A DNA stretch of 64,000 nt from Hyparrhenia diplandra (GCA_015847255.1 JADLZK010005850.1:1-64000), one strand, 5' to 3'; shown: positions 22,815-34,226, numbered from the stretch's first letter. Notes: generated by a model from the letters alone, not told the origin. Program-made: numbers and translations.

Positions 22815-23065
22815 ACTTTCTGAAAATAACACCTTTACTAGGCACTCAAGAAGTGATGTATATCAGTCTTATCAGAACGTGCAAGCGCAGACTATTTCTG
22901 AAAACAACACCTTTTTGCTAGACTATTTCTGAAAACAACACCTTTGCTAGTTCAACACCTTTGCTAGGCATTCAAGAAGTGATGTATATCAGAACGTGCC
23001 AAGCGCAGACTATTTCTGAAAACAACACCTTTGCAATTACAACACCTTTGCTAGGTGCATAAGTG
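22815..23065. repeat. Local repeat cluster in AT-rich DNA
   Basis: TATTTCTGAAAACAACACC occurs three times (about 22892-23032), with a variant near 22818. CAAGAAGTGATGTATATCAG occurs twice (about 22848 and 22973). The order suggests a duplication of about 120 bp with internal expansion. There is no coding content. Confidence 0.85.
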
Positions 23066-23543
23066 AAAGAAAAGAGCGGCAAGTTGCTATGTACGTTAGG
23101 AGGATATCGAATATCTTAATATGCATACTTGGACAATAAGACTTTACCTGTAAAAGTCTTTATCACTTTGAATGAAAGATATTATATTAGACAATTGTTC
23201 TGAAACAAATATCCTAGTAGTTATATAACTTATGATTTCGCCCTCTGTCATAGAGAATTAGAGATACCTACGCAAGTTGAGTGCCAATTCCAGTAGTGTT
23301 GTAGGCAAATGTTTCATAGCGTAGGTAACCGTCGTAAGATTTTTGAATTCACAACACTTATATCCTTCATATTTAGCACTTCACTAGAAACTTGTCTTGT
23401 TGTACCACTGATCATGCTCGTGCTTTCAGCATTCCAACTGTAAGCTGGAACATCGCTGCAAAAGAATGAAAAAAATTGCTATATCAACATTGTTATAAAT
23501 GATACGGAATAATTGTTGAAATATATGTATCTCAAATAATATC
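23066..23543. other. Non-coding, possibly 3' region of the kinase relic
   Basis: AT-rich; no gene. It sits downstream of the minus-strand LRK10-like kinase and may include its old 3' untranslated region. Confidence 0.4.
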
Positions 23544-25020
23544 TTACAATATTTGACTGAAGTTTTGCCTTGGTGGCATGTCTAGTTCATCTATACCTCT
23601 CTCAAACATTTCCAAGACCTTTCCCATGGTAGGGCGATGCATTGGTAATATTTGGATGCACCACAAGCCAATCACACTTATTTTCCCCGGCGATTCCTTT
23701 GTTTTCATGTGTAACTTCACATGCCTGTAGTCCATCGCCTTGACCAAAGTGGTCATAAATCCAATGTGGAAAATACTTTTCACTTGACTGTTGAGCCATC
23801 GATTTAACATTTTTTTCTGCCTCCAACCATCTCCAAAGAACATCATTCCATAACTATAAACATCTGATTTTCTTTCAAAACAACTCTGAAGGTTCGAGAA
23901 TGCACTTCAGAGCTATAAACCTGTGTGTTCCTCTAGCACCGGCCATAGAAAGCTTGCTCTCCTTGGTATGGCATAACTTGGCCAAACCAAAATCGGCAAT
24001 CTTTGGGTGAAAGTTCTCGATCCGTAGGATATTTGGAGGCTTGATATCAAAATGCACTATGCGTGTATTACAACTATGGTGCAAGTATTCCAACCCTCGA
24101 GCAATGCCAATTGCTATGGTATAGAGCTTATCCCATCCTAAAGTTTCTTTGGGATTCTCAGAGTATATATACTTATCCAAAGAACCATTTGGCATATACT
24201 CATATATTAGGGCCCTCTTTGAGCCTTCCAAACAAAACCCAAATAAGCTAACAATATTAATGTGTGATGTCCTGCCAATACTCATAACCTCATTGACAAA
24301 CTCCTCTCCATCACCTTTGGAGTCATGCAGGAATTTTACTGCAACTAGACGACCATCATCTAGCCTTCCTTTGAAAACCATGCCATAACCACCTTCCCCA
24401 AGCTTATTATTAAGGGAAGATGTTATCTTTGTTACTTCCGAGTATTTGTATCTTTTTGGAGCTAGTGATCCATGTGCTAATATGAGGGCCTCAATGCTCT
24501 TTTCTATGGTGCTACCGGTCTTCTTGCATAGGAAAAACCTTAGTTTTCGCCGATGCCATACAAACACATATATACATGGTAGGAGCAAGCTTGCAGCTAC
24601 TGAAATGAGAACTGAAATCAAAGTAGATGTTATTTCCTTCTCACAAAACAACGAGGTGTTATATTATGAGCATTCAGATTTAGAGGCCATAAACAATTCA
24701 AATTGTAAATGTGAAAATAAATTATAATGGTCACATATTTTGCTCCAAATCATGTAGTTTTATATTGAAAGCTATAAATTGTGGGCTGATTGCTTGAATT
24801 TTTTTCATTATAGTATCTATGTGCAAAATTTATATATGTAAGAAGTTTTATAGTAGTTCTTCTAAGATCTTCCAAGTTCCAATAACTGAAACTAAGAATT
24901 AACTTATTGCATTAAATAACTATGTATATATAACTACTGAAATTTGGATTAGTAGCTATGAAAAGAATGTCAAAAGTAGCATACCTATTAGTGCTATCTT
25001 CCTGCCATTCCCGTTGACAC
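23544..25020 (-). pseudogene. LRK10-like receptor kinase, TM and kinase exons, frameshifted
   Basis: A minus-strand piece at about 24985-25020 (GVNGNGRKIALI, splice-like borders) precedes the main exon, which starts near 24651 with a transmembrane helix (LISVLISVAASLLLPCIYVF). The kinase has the glycine loop LGEGGYGMVFKG, the lysine motif VAVKFLHDSKGDGEEFVNEV, the loop IVHFDIKPPNIL (non-RD; the usual Q is P) and DFGLAKL. The activation segment then degrades (GTHRFIALK instead of GTIGYIAPE) and stops at 23875. The C-lobe resumes in another frame at 23544-23846 (MMFFGDGWR, then HRPTMGKVLEMFE). No ectodomain exon is found upstream. The family, related to the wheat Lr10-linked kinase, is firm; the copy is dead. 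Confidence 0.85.
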
Positions 25021-25184
25021 CTAAAATAGCATGGAAATTAATTTAAAAATGAAATAAGTAGTGGCATAGTGATTGTTTTTGTAAGAGGAAGGAATGATAT
25101 TAAATATTTTGTATATGAATTTTGAAGCATCCAACCCCTTTATGCTGATTTCTACTATATATATATGCTACGGTCTAAAGTTGA
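25021..25184. other. Short non-coding gap between two receptor relics
   Basis: AT-rich; contains a TATATATAT stretch near 25157. No gene. Confidence 0.4.
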
Positions 25185-28100
25185 TTGCTGCATGCTGGGC
25201 GGACGTTGTACTATGTCTATGTGATATTGGTTAATTTGGATAGGTTGAAGGCCGGAATAATAACGAATTCGATTGTTTTCTTAACTGTAATAAGGCAGGA
25301 TCACAGCAGCAGGGGGTCCTTTTTTTTTTTCTTGAATACACAAAAGGTTTTGCGATCTTTTCTATTAAGACGAGAAACAGTGAAGGTCACAACGATGCCC
25401 CATGAATGACGCACTAGGGGGAATAGAGTTATACAACCAGCCCGCACTCCCTAGTAGAAGGAGATTAAACGCTATTACTCGCTAGCCATATTACCAGGTC
25501 GTCACCGTCGATTAGACGCAGTCGCTTGCGCGGCGCCTCGACCGCCTCGGCCCCTCTCCTAGCTGATCCATGAAGAGCTCTCGCAGTGCCTCTTTATGTG
25601 AGGGGTTGGGATCCTCACGGAAGACGCCTGTCGAGTAGGCCTCCTTTGCCGCCGTGGAGGGGCTCTGGTCCATCCATCGATGAACCTCATCCGCCGCATC
25701 ACCAACATCTCCCCGCTTTAGAGACCGGGACACACGAGAGCGGCTGAGCAGTGATCCTCTTGCTGCGGTGTAGCAGCATAGGCACCGGTGGCGTCACCTC
25801 CACCGGCAAAGGGCAAAGAATAAATGACGGCACCTTTACGCCAGAATCTTGCTGGTGAACCGCTTTAGCCTCTTGCCTAAGGAGTCGGCAGATCGTGGAA
25901 AGGCGACTACATCCACGCCGGTTGGTGTGGCTTTCGCGACCGCCTCCAAAGATCCACATCGCCGTGCTGGCCTCCGAGAGGCGGCGGCGCATTTGGTTCC
26001 GTGCTCAGATCGGACTAACGCCGGTGGGTGGCCCACATCGCCCACCATGGCCGCATCAACGTCCGAGGAGTCGCCGAACACCAACAGCTTTGGCGTGACC
26101 GATCGTTTAGGCGAAGTCGCCACCGGGGCGAGGCGGGCGTGAAGGTGGTGTCCGCAGCATCGAGCTATCTTTGGGACGGAGCTCGCGTGCAACCACCGGC
26201 AACCACGGGCGTGGTCTCCACCTCCGCCCGCGCGATCGGGCGGAGACCACGGTCGACCTGGCTATCGGAGAAGAACGGCCACGAGCCCAAATGACGGCGG
26301 CCGGGTCAACCTCGGTGAGATCGCCGCACCGGTTGGCTTGTCGTGCCTAGCCTCGGGCGTCCGCGATCGGGCGTTGCATGGGCGGCCTCGGCCGAACGCG
26401 GGCGCGCGCCTCGCCGCCACCGCCTCGCGCCGGCGTGGACTTCGTGGTTGCCGTCTTTTCGCCACCGCTCCCAATCGCGCCGGCATGGCCGGCCCAAGCC
26501 CACCGCACCTCCTACATCAGAGGCTAGTGAAGCGACGACTCGAGTCTCCGGCCCGGCCGACTCGAGGCCACAACCCGAGGTGGCGCCGCAGTTGATCGTC
26601 GCACCCATGTTGTTGACCGCCGCCGGCTAAATCCGACGCTACCAATGCCGCCGCTGAGGTCCGCCGGTGCCCCCTCGTGGCACCTTGCACGGCCCCAACC
26701 GATGCCATCTGGGAGGCTGGCGGGGAGCCACCACCGGCAGGTTGTCGTGGCGGGACATCCCCCTTCGCCAAAGATCTTGCAGCGGCCTTAGGCATCTTGC
26801 AGTCCCTGGCAAGGTGGTGGAGGCCACAACAACGCAGGCCATGTCGTGGCAGCGCGGCCAAGCCGCGCTGGTGAGAGAAGGACAGCCGCTTGAAACACCC
26901 GTCACGAACCTCGCCGGGATCTTCCGGGAGGGCGGACGCCGCCTCGGTTGGGTCCCAACCGAGCCGCCCCGGGGCGCACTCCCCGACGGGGAAGGATGTC
27001 AAGCCACCCATCGGGCGTTGGGGCGCATTACACCCTCCCACGGCGCCCAAGGCACTACCGGGCGGGGACACGACCTTCAACTGGCCGAGCAGGAATGCCG
27101 CCACCAGCTGTGGACACGCCAACTATCCTTCCTCCTTCTTCGCCGAGGTTCGCTCCGCCCAGCCAGCCACCCCACCCCGCCCCCGGGCCACGCCTAGACC
27201 TTGCCCGAGGCTGCATAGAGGCAGGCTTTGGTGGGCGACTGGGCGGCATCCGTAGGACGAGGGAAACTCATCGCCGAATGCTTTGCCGTCATCATCCACC
27301 CACCGGGCGGTGCAGCCAGGCGGCCCCTCCGAGCCGGCCCGGATGGAAAGGCGCGGCATGGGGGAGAGGGAGGATGACGGGCTCGGGCGGGGGCAGACGG
27401 GTGGACTAGGAAGACGTTGAGGCCGGAGGCGCCGGCTTCCTCGCCCCCGCCCTCACTTTCGGGGACGCCCAGATGATGACCAAGATCGCCCACCGGCCCG
27501 GCCAAAGTGGTGCGACCGAGGAGGAGGGCGGCGGAGACCCCGCGCCGCCTCCCCGCGGGTTTTCGTCCCGGCCACCACGCGAGGAGGGACCCGCCTCGGG
27601 CGACCGCAGAGGCCGCCGCGGCGAGCCGCACACGACGGAAGCAGCGTCACCACTGGGCCGCACAGGCGCGGGGTGTGTCGAGATGGCGACAGCCCGCGAG
27701 GGCCCGGGCTGCGGCGGTGTTCCCCCGGCCGCCAAGGCTACCTCTCTGCAAGGAAAGACACCTCCACCGCCCCGGATCGGCACCGGAGTCCACAGGTCAA
27801 CCCCCCAAAGAGCGACGAGGGTGAAGGGCGGAGCAAAGGAGGGAGCGGCGTTCGCCGGTGCCGGGCGACGGCGCCGGGGGGAGGGGGGCACCACGGGCCG
27901 GCTCCCGGATCCGGATCCAGGAGGCACTCGGGCGTCCATGGCCACCCGGGAGGGGGAGGGGTTGGGGGTTGGGGTGGAGGACGGGGTGGACGGGAGGAGG
28001 CACCCGCCGTGGCCGGCAACGGCGCTAGCCGCAGCGGGGGACGGCGCCCCTAGGGTTTCGTGGCGGCCGGGAGCACGCCATGGGCCGTGTGCGCCCGCTG

Positions 28101-29707
28101 CTAGTCGTGGGGAGGGAGGCGAGGGGGAGGCGGGGCCGTGGGGGCGCTGGCGTTAGGGTGACGGCCGCCGCCGCCCGGTGGCGGCGGCAGGTGGGGCGGC
28201 AGAGCGGGTTCGGGTCGGGGAGCTGGCACTAAACAAGTACTGTACTTCTGGAACATTGACGTTAAGATAGAAATTTGATTTACCAGCAGGGGGTCCTTTG
28301 ATGCGCACCTTCACCAGTGTCCTCATGCTCGTGCCATTTTGTTGCCACCCGGTTGTGAGCATAGGAACCTCCGTGCAGCTATTGCTACTTCTTCCGTCGA
28401 ACAAGGCAGCTGCGCAGAGGCAGTTGTGCAAGCACAGATCTTGGCATTGCTCCGCTGTGATGGACGACTGCTGCTCGTAGAATATCATGTTCATGCGGCT
28501 CCAGTACGTGTTGGTTAACTCCACGAGCTTGAACTCGGAAGCATGGCTCTTGTTCCCGTCGTCGCAGGCATCCTGAAGAAACGCTGGCGAACAGCCCTTG
28601 TACCTGAACTGCGTCTGCGAGAAGGTATAGCCACTAAGACACTCACAGTCGAGCCGGTTGTCAGCACCGTATACGACACAGTATGAGTTTTGTCCACACA
28701 TGCCTTGGCCACCACTTGTCATCGTTTGGCAGCCAGTGCTTGGTGTAGACGACGGCTCCATGACAGACCATGCGGCGGTGCCGTTGCCGGCGGTGTTGTT
28801 GGGGAGGATGTAGACACGAAGGATTCCATCTGGGTCCAGCGTGGCGTGCTGGTAGAAGAACCGATTGCCGGGCGAAGAAGGAATGGGCTGAGCCTGAGGG
28901 GATGTTAGGTTCCTGCTGCTGCCGTCGGCGAGTCGGTAGTAGAGGTACCCGACGAGCTCGGCGTCGAAGAAGAGAGTCGTGTTTCCACAGTCAGGACAAT
29001 TCAACCCAGTGTTGCTGGCCCAGTAGGCGTCGCTGGTGGAGATGTTTGTACCAAAATCCGTCATGTACAAGTACATGACGATGTTCCCGTCGCCCTGCAC
29101 GCCGAATAGGAAACGGCCGACGGAGAAGTCCGCGTCGGAGGCCCTTGACCGGAGGGAGTGAATTTGAGGGCATGACCTGCCCCGGGAGCAGGGTGTCCGT
29201 GGGGTGTCCGAAGCTCTCCCAGACGACGGTCTTGCCGTCGACGCCGAGGAACTGGAGGTTGCCGGTGTCGCGCAGCGCGAGAAGGGAGCCGTAGTTCTGG
29301 CTAGGGTCGGTGTAAGGGCTCCAGGCCGCCTTGCCGGGGCTAGCAGGGTTTGTGTTTGCTGCTAGTAGGGAGAGCTGGCCCGCGGCGGTTAGGTGGAGGA
29401 CGGACTGGCCGGCGGCGACCACGGCGGAGCCTGAGCCCGCGTCTGCGGCGAACCACACGACGCTGCCAGGATCAAAGTGAAACCATATCGCTAGGAGGAA
29501 GGAGTTGGAGTTGTTGTCGAGGGCGCGGAATCCGAAGGCGAAGTCGCCAGAGGGGCTGGTGATGTAGTTGGGTGGCGTCAGGCTGTCGCCGGCGGCCAAG
29601 CTGCTCCGGGTTGTTGACATGGCTACAAGAACGTACGGCTGCGGTTGCATGGGAAGGAGGAAAAGGGCAAGGTGTAGGAGATGAAGAGCGGAGAGCAGTG
29701 GCTTCAT
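25185..29707 (-). pseudogene. S-domain (G-type lectin) receptor kinase ectodomain, split and frameshifted
   Basis: The minus-strand start is at 29707 (MKPLLSALHLLHLALFLLP, a signal peptide). It is followed by a B-lectin domain (about residues 30-180: SPSGDFAFGFRALD, VVWFAADAGSGS, LALRDTGNLQFLG, VVWESFGHPTDTLLPGQV). One extra base near 29155 shifts the frame. Coding continues at 29100-28300 with GDGNIVMYLYMTD, the S-locus/EGF-like Cys region (GMCGQNSYCVVYG, LDCECLSGYTF) and a PAN-like segment (AEQCQDLCLHNCLC). At the codons for KGPPA it is cut by a LINE (25323-28283). Beyond it, at 25306, five or six more codons (AVILPYYS) reach a stop just where the transmembrane helix should begin. No matching kinase remains. 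Such receptors normally sit in the plasma membrane and sense microbial or self ligands. Confidence 0.9.
25323..28283 (-). mobile_element. LINE with gag-type ORF1, no RT, 16-bp TSD
   Basis: It is flanked by identical 16-bp repeats CAGCAGGGGGTCCTTT (25307-25322 and 28284-28299). The left end is a T run and then, on the minus strand, a LINE 3' tail ending AAAACCTTTTGTGTATTCAA. The minus-strand interior (about 26500-27945) encodes a proline/arginine-rich ORF1. It has a decayed zinc-knuckle region (GLRCCGLHHLARDC, with LSFSHQRG before it) typical of plant L1 gag-like proteins. No endonuclease or reverse transcriptase is present, so the copy is internally deleted or belongs to a non-autonomous family. 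The perfect TSD implies a recent insertion into the lectin-receptor ectodomain. Confidence 0.85.
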
Positions 29708-30420
29708 TGCTGGCTCGTACATCAGCTAAGCTAGTAGAATGGCTCTATGAGTAAGAGGATGAGGATCGGATGCCTTTTCCGTGCTCGGACGGCTATAAGA
29801 TGGCAAAGCGCCAAAGCCCATAGGTAGGAGTCACGCACGAAACAACCAATGAAATTATACGGTAAATGTCGCTCAAGTTCCTGCCTTTTAGAAGCAACCA
29901 AGACCAAATACCGTTTAATTAACGACAGTTCAGTGCACGCAGCAGCACTGGCCAGATCAACTCAGTACTCTCAGCAGCGGACCACCACTTGGTTAGAGCA
30001 AAAGCCACATCGATCAATATCGCCACCGGTCGCGATCACGTACTAAGAATGCCTGCCAAGACCCTCTCGCCGAAGTCTCCTCTCCGGCCCTCAGCCGCGC
30101 TGCTCTCTCGGCCGGCCGTCCTCGCTGGCAGCTCCCCACGCCGTTCAGCGTCGTGCGGCGGGTGGAGGGGACAGCAGGTCAGTCCATGCAAGATTTAAGC
30201 TGCTGCGTCAGAGGGGTTATTACGGTTACGACAAGTTGCTACTTGTTGCTGTCATCCGGGACGCCGCCAGAGCGTTTGTAAACTCAGAGATTCAGATTTT
30301 ACGCGTCGGCGCGTCGCCATCTATCAGCCAACTTTCTTCGCGGATCTGTGTGGAGCGGGAGACAAGCCTGGTCTCTGTCTGTGTTTTTTTTTTTTAGATA
30401 ATGGATAATACAATCCGGCT
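29708..30420. other. Upstream region of the lectin-receptor relic
   Basis: GC-mixed, with no gene. A weak TATA-like CTTATAGC lies about 85 bp upstream of the minus-strand start codon. A T run is present near 30387-30398. Confidence 0.4.
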
Positions 30421-31425
30421 ATGACTTCTTTTTTTTGTGAACTTTGCTCTCTGGAATAAAATTTGTTTGGCTCTATGACCTTCCGAAGTCAAGGGTAACA
30501 AGCCCTGTTCGCCTACACGGCCTACTCACCATGTACACGTTACTCAGCAGCTCAACGTGCAGTTTAGGCCATAAACAGTATGGTACACGGTTGTAAACGG
30601 TCAAACACAGTCCTAAACGGACTACACGGGCTACACGACTCGGATCCTATACGGTTCTACACGGCGAGTAGAGCGAGTAGGTCGACGATTAGGCGATTGG
30701 AGCGCCCAAATGAGTCATTTGGGCGGTAGAATGACCTCATCACACGTGCTTTGGCCCAGTTAACTTTGACCCCGTATAAAAGCCAACCTGTATATAAATT
30801 TGGAGCACATTATGTAGTAGGAATATATCAATTTATGATTATTAAATTATTTATTACTTGTCAAAATAGCTATTTTACAAATATAGTATGTAAATGTGTA
30901 ATACGTGTACACGCCGTGTACATAGCCTAAACGCTACACGGGGCCTCGCCGACCGTTTACTAAAAAACTGTTTTACCTCTAGAAAAAAACAAAAAATATT
31001 GAGTTTTGGTAAATTTGGAATAGTATTAAGCCGTGATGAAGTGTAAGGCTGGTCTATCATGGACCTGGTACATGATGATGGGGTATCATTGGTATATTTC
31101 TATTGTATTTGTTATGGAATTCTTTTCCCAAAGGAAAACTGTGGTATATATGCGTATGTGTGATGTCATCGTGAGGTCAACAAACGAACAGAGTGTCGAT
31201 CTTGTTGGACGGGAAACCGTCAAGGGAAAAGGATTTGCAGGAGTTGGCCGGGAATTAATGAGCGGAAAGGGAAAGGCTACCGCGCAATGCAATGATCGAG
31301 CAAGGATCAACTCCTATAGTGCCGTTCTGTATGGAAATCATCATTTCTTTCTTTTTTACATGACACCTAAGCGTGTTTTTATTAAGCAGGAATGAGTTTT
31401 TTAATATAGGAAACGAGGGGACATA
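30421..31425. other. Intergenic, no gene recognised
   Basis: The part 30505-30680 is rich in variants of TACACGG and CTAAACGG on both strands, with further copies near 30905-30945. This may be the two ends of an unidentified DNA element of about 480 bp, but no clean termini or target duplication were found. Confidence 0.35.
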
Positions 31426-31657
31426 GAGGGTGTTTAGTTGGTAAAATATTTTGGGTTCGGCTACTATAGCACTTTTTATTTGTATTTGGTAATTGTTGTC
31501 CCACCATAGACTAATTAGGCTTAAAAGATTCGTCTCACACTTTTCAAAAAACTGTGCAATTAGTTTTTTTATTTACCTACATTTAATACTCCATATATGT
31601 ATCAAGAGATTCGATGTGACAAGGTACTGTAGCACTTTTTGTGAACTAAACATGGCC
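31426..31657. mobile_element. MITE of about 230 bp
   Basis: The ends are inverted: GGGTGTTTAGTT on the left and AACTAAACATGGCC on the right. Internal GCACTTTTT-type words are also arranged as an inverted pair. It resembles the common grass MITE family with GTTTAGTT termini. The target duplication is unclear (perhaps CATA). Confidence 0.65.
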
Positions 31658-32007
31658 ATAGCCAATTTCGAAATCGTGCTTTTTTATTAAGTGTCGTTAT
31701 CGAAGCTCACATGACAACAACTTCCGCACGCGGTTGTGATTACATAGCCAATTTCGAAATCAAGGAATGACTGGATTTTAGGCAAATTACTCAAAATCTG
31801 CACAATGCAAAGGCAGTTTTCAGAGAATAGCCTTTTCTGATTTCTTTGAGGATGAAAAGAAAAAAATCTCCAAGAGTTTAATCAATAGATCAACAGTCTG
31901 CCTTAGCTTGGTCCCTCTCAGTCCTGGACTTCTTTTTATTATTATTCACCTTTTTTTGTCTCTCAATTCTTCCCTTTAAGCCCCTGTAGCCCATGTAAGT
32001 GTTTTGC
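31658..32007. other. Non-coding stretch before an NB-LRR tail relic
   Basis: AT-rich with no gene. The last part (about 31863-32007) may be intron of the old NB-LRR gene, ending just before the coding tail at 32008. Confidence 0.4.
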
Positions 32008-32151
32008 TCACTAAAACATTTGTACATGGTCGACTGCCCAAACGCTCAGCAGTTTAGACAGTGTCTACTAAAAGAAGGACAAGACGTTCTAGTCCATGTT
32101 GCAACACATGGCGCGGATGGCCGGGATATCTTTCCAGTTGAATCTCTCTAG
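32008..32151 (+). pseudogene. NB-LRR (NLR) C-terminal tail exon relic
   Basis: An uninterrupted 47-codon frame ends at TAG 32149-32151 and reads LKHLYMVDCPNAQQFRQCL, then VHVATHGADGRDIFPVESL. This is the pattern of the last leucine-rich repeat and C-terminal tail of grass NB-LRR immune receptors. No NB-ARC domain or earlier repeats are found in frame upstream, so only the tail survives. It is related to the separate relic at 33151-33745, suggesting two decayed copies. NLRs act in the cytoplasm as pathogen-effector sensors; this fragment cannot. Confidence 0.65.
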
Positions 32152-32784
32152 TTTGACAGGTCAGCTAACCAGCTAAATAAAGTTACTTCTTTTATAATAT
32201 GTTCTCGATATATGGGCTTTGCCGGTATCTGGTCATTTTGCAACCTCTTTAAGATTTACCTTTTTGGAGGAGTTTGCATGCCATTATGTGATACGAATCA
32301 TACAGAGTTATTTTTTTGATTCAACCTAGTTCTTGGTAAACCTATCATAGGCTTATAAGTTATAACCATTTGATACGGGAATATCTGTAACATCTCTTTT
32401 GTTAGCTCCCGAATAGAATGTGACTTCGATTAATACGTTTATGTTTCTTTTTAAAAATGTTAGGATTGCTCTTTTATATATCTATTTTCTGTTTAACAAC
32501 AGCCAACCTACGAATCCTTACGTGCTACTCTTCTTACAGCATCAGAGCAGAGCTGATGTAGGGTATCATGGTTATGCTAAAACCTTCAATGAATCAGAGG
32601 CTCTGCAGAACCAAGCTCTTGTGTCATATGAAAACTTCATTGTATCTTAAAGCAGCAGGAAGATGCTCTGACAGGACAAGGCAAAAAAAATTGTTGTTCA
32701 ATGTTTCCATTTTGTATGCTATAAGAACAAAGGGGAGGGAGGGGTATTGTGCTACATAGGTTTTGGTTAATGTTTGTTGTTATC
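32152..32784. other. Non-coding, possibly old 3' region of the NLR
   Basis: AT-rich. Around 32540-32760 is exon-like, less AT-biased sequence without a recognisable protein. Confidence 0.35.
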
Positions 32785-32897
32785 CTCAGACATGTTATGG
32801 TCTTATTTTAAGCCAGCAAATTATCTTGTTTTAGCCTCACAGACATGGAAGAATCTTTGATACAGAATTTGTTAAATATTATCTACAATTAGCAGCT
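32785..32897. repeat. Duplicated 113-bp segment (partner at 39540-39652)
   Basis: Both copies share TATGGTCTTATTTTAAG, TCTTGTTTTAGCCTC, CATGGAAGAATCT and TCTACAATTAGCAGC in the same order, with few differences. One copy lies before the LRR-kinase relic and one after it. Confidence 0.85.
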
Positions 32898-32913
32898 CAC
32901 ATTTGGCTATTTA

Positions 32914-33147
32914 GAGCATGTCCAAAAGACTACTCAAATTTACTGTTTTAGTACTCTCTAAAATAGAGTTGATAACAAAATACTAGAGTACTTCAAGAGA
33001 CTATGTAAAAGGAGACCAGAGGTGGAGGGATATAGAGAGCTAGTCAATTTGAAGAGTCATGTAGAGAGTCTGTTGGATGATGTATTTTCTCAATAATAGC
33101 TAAATTTAGCTTTATAAAACTATTTCGCTAGTTTTTTGGACATGCTC
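32914..33147. mobile_element. Tourist-type MITE, 234 bp
   Basis: The terminal inverted repeats are GAGCATGTCCAAAA and TTTTGGACATGCTC. They are flanked by TTA on both sides (32911-32913 and 33148-33150), the 3-bp target duplication of PIF/Harbinger-derived Tourist elements. It is inserted within NLR-related sequence. Confidence 0.92.
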
Positions 33148-33150
33148 TTA

Positions 33151-33745
33151 CAGAACCAGAGCAAACTACCAAATTTGGCTCACATGCACTTCAACGGGTG
33201 CATATCATGTTCACAGCTTCCACCAGCAAGCCAGATGGCAGAACAACATGTTCTTCAGATTAGAGGTGTAGATGCCGTAGTCAATATTTGGCTCAGAACT
33301 CCTGGGGAATGTAGTGAGAAGTCCAGCAGCTTTTCCCCAAAAGCTCAAATTGCTACACATTACTGACATGTTCAATTTATAAAGTTGGCCACTCAGCAGA
33401 GGGAATTTGTGCTGTAGCATGGAGGGCAATCCTCAACAACTTGCTCTAATGCCTTAAGCACCTCTGGCTTAAAGATTGCCAAACATTCAGAGCTCTCCCT
33501 GATGATCTGCATTGAGTTATCAATTTAAAACGAATTCACATCGAAGGGGCGCCTCACAGTCTGCAAGATGTTGCCAACCTTCCTGCCACTGTGTGACTCA
33601 AGGTGAAGAATGCTAGATATTTGAGGAGGATCTCTAATCTTCAGAAGCTGCAGCTTTGTTTACCCAGGACTGTCTACGCTCACTGAAAATGAAGCGCTTG
33701 TACATGATTGACTGTTCAAAAGCGCAGCGATTTAGGAATTGTCTT
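33151..33745 (+). pseudogene. NB-LRR leucine-rich repeat region, relic
   Basis: Plus-strand reading recovers NLR LRR motifs through stops and a frame change: LPNLAHMHFNGCISCSQLPP and LQIRGVDAVVNIW (about 33160-33290). From about 33465 one long register reads HLWLKDCQTFRALPDDLH, LKRIHIEGAPHSLQDVANLP, LKVKNARYLRRISNLQKLQ and finally KRLYMIDCSKAQRFRNCL. In that last register, TGA or TAG codons stand where W or another residue is expected. The repeat spacing is that of C-terminal LRRs in grass NLRs. A short segment of the same region recurs at 49084-49150. Confidence 0.75.
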
Positions 33746-33758
33746 GGGTGAGCTCACT

Positions 33759-33950
33759 GGTCGATTTGTGACGTTAAGTGGAGCGGCTCGCGTGAGCTCA
33801 CTTGTCAGTTGTCACTAGTCAGTCTTGGGTGTGCTACTTTCCACACGGCACTTGTTCCCTGCTCGGCATGGAACTGACGACGACTTCAAATCAGGGTCAA
33901 GTGAACGTACACGACGGTGTAAAAAAACACTGGATCCACAAGTACATTTA
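33759..33950. repeat. Copy 2 of the dispersed 200-bp duplication
   Basis: Matches 22022-22235 (see that entry). The match ends where the Tourist MITE at 33951 begins. Confidence 0.85.
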
Positions 33951-34226
33951 GGGCCTGTTTGGATTTCAGCCATACTTCGCCTCGCCACGTTTAGGCCCGC
34001 CACAATTTTCTAGTATGGTGTTTGGTTGACGTGAAAATTTAGGCTGCCACAAACTGCTATAGACTCAATTCTTGTCGTTTTGCTCTTTAAGTTTGTCATC
34101 TTGTGTGGCAGAATGTGTCAGAATTTGTGGCGAGTGTGGTGTGGCGGTGGCGGACGTTTTGGCCGCCGCGGCTGTGGCGAGCGTAGGTGTGGCGCGGCGA
34201 ACGATGGCATTAAACCAAACAGGCCC
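33951..34226. mobile_element. Tourist-type MITE, 276 bp
   Basis: The ends are GGGCCTGTTTGG and CCAAACAGGCCC (inverted), with TTA on both sides (33948-33950 and 34227-34229). The interior carries several TGTGGCGG-like words. It is a typical Harbinger-derived MITE. Confidence 0.9.

Noticed and set aside
27406..28156. Long plus-strand frame antisense to the LINE ORF1
   Set aside because: Shadow of the GC-rich minus-strand ORF1, which has zinc-knuckle remnants; the plus frame has none.
30500..30980. Possible hAT element with TACACGG-rich ends
   Set aside because: Words are enriched, but no terminal inverted repeat or 8-bp duplication could be located, so it is left as an unassigned region.
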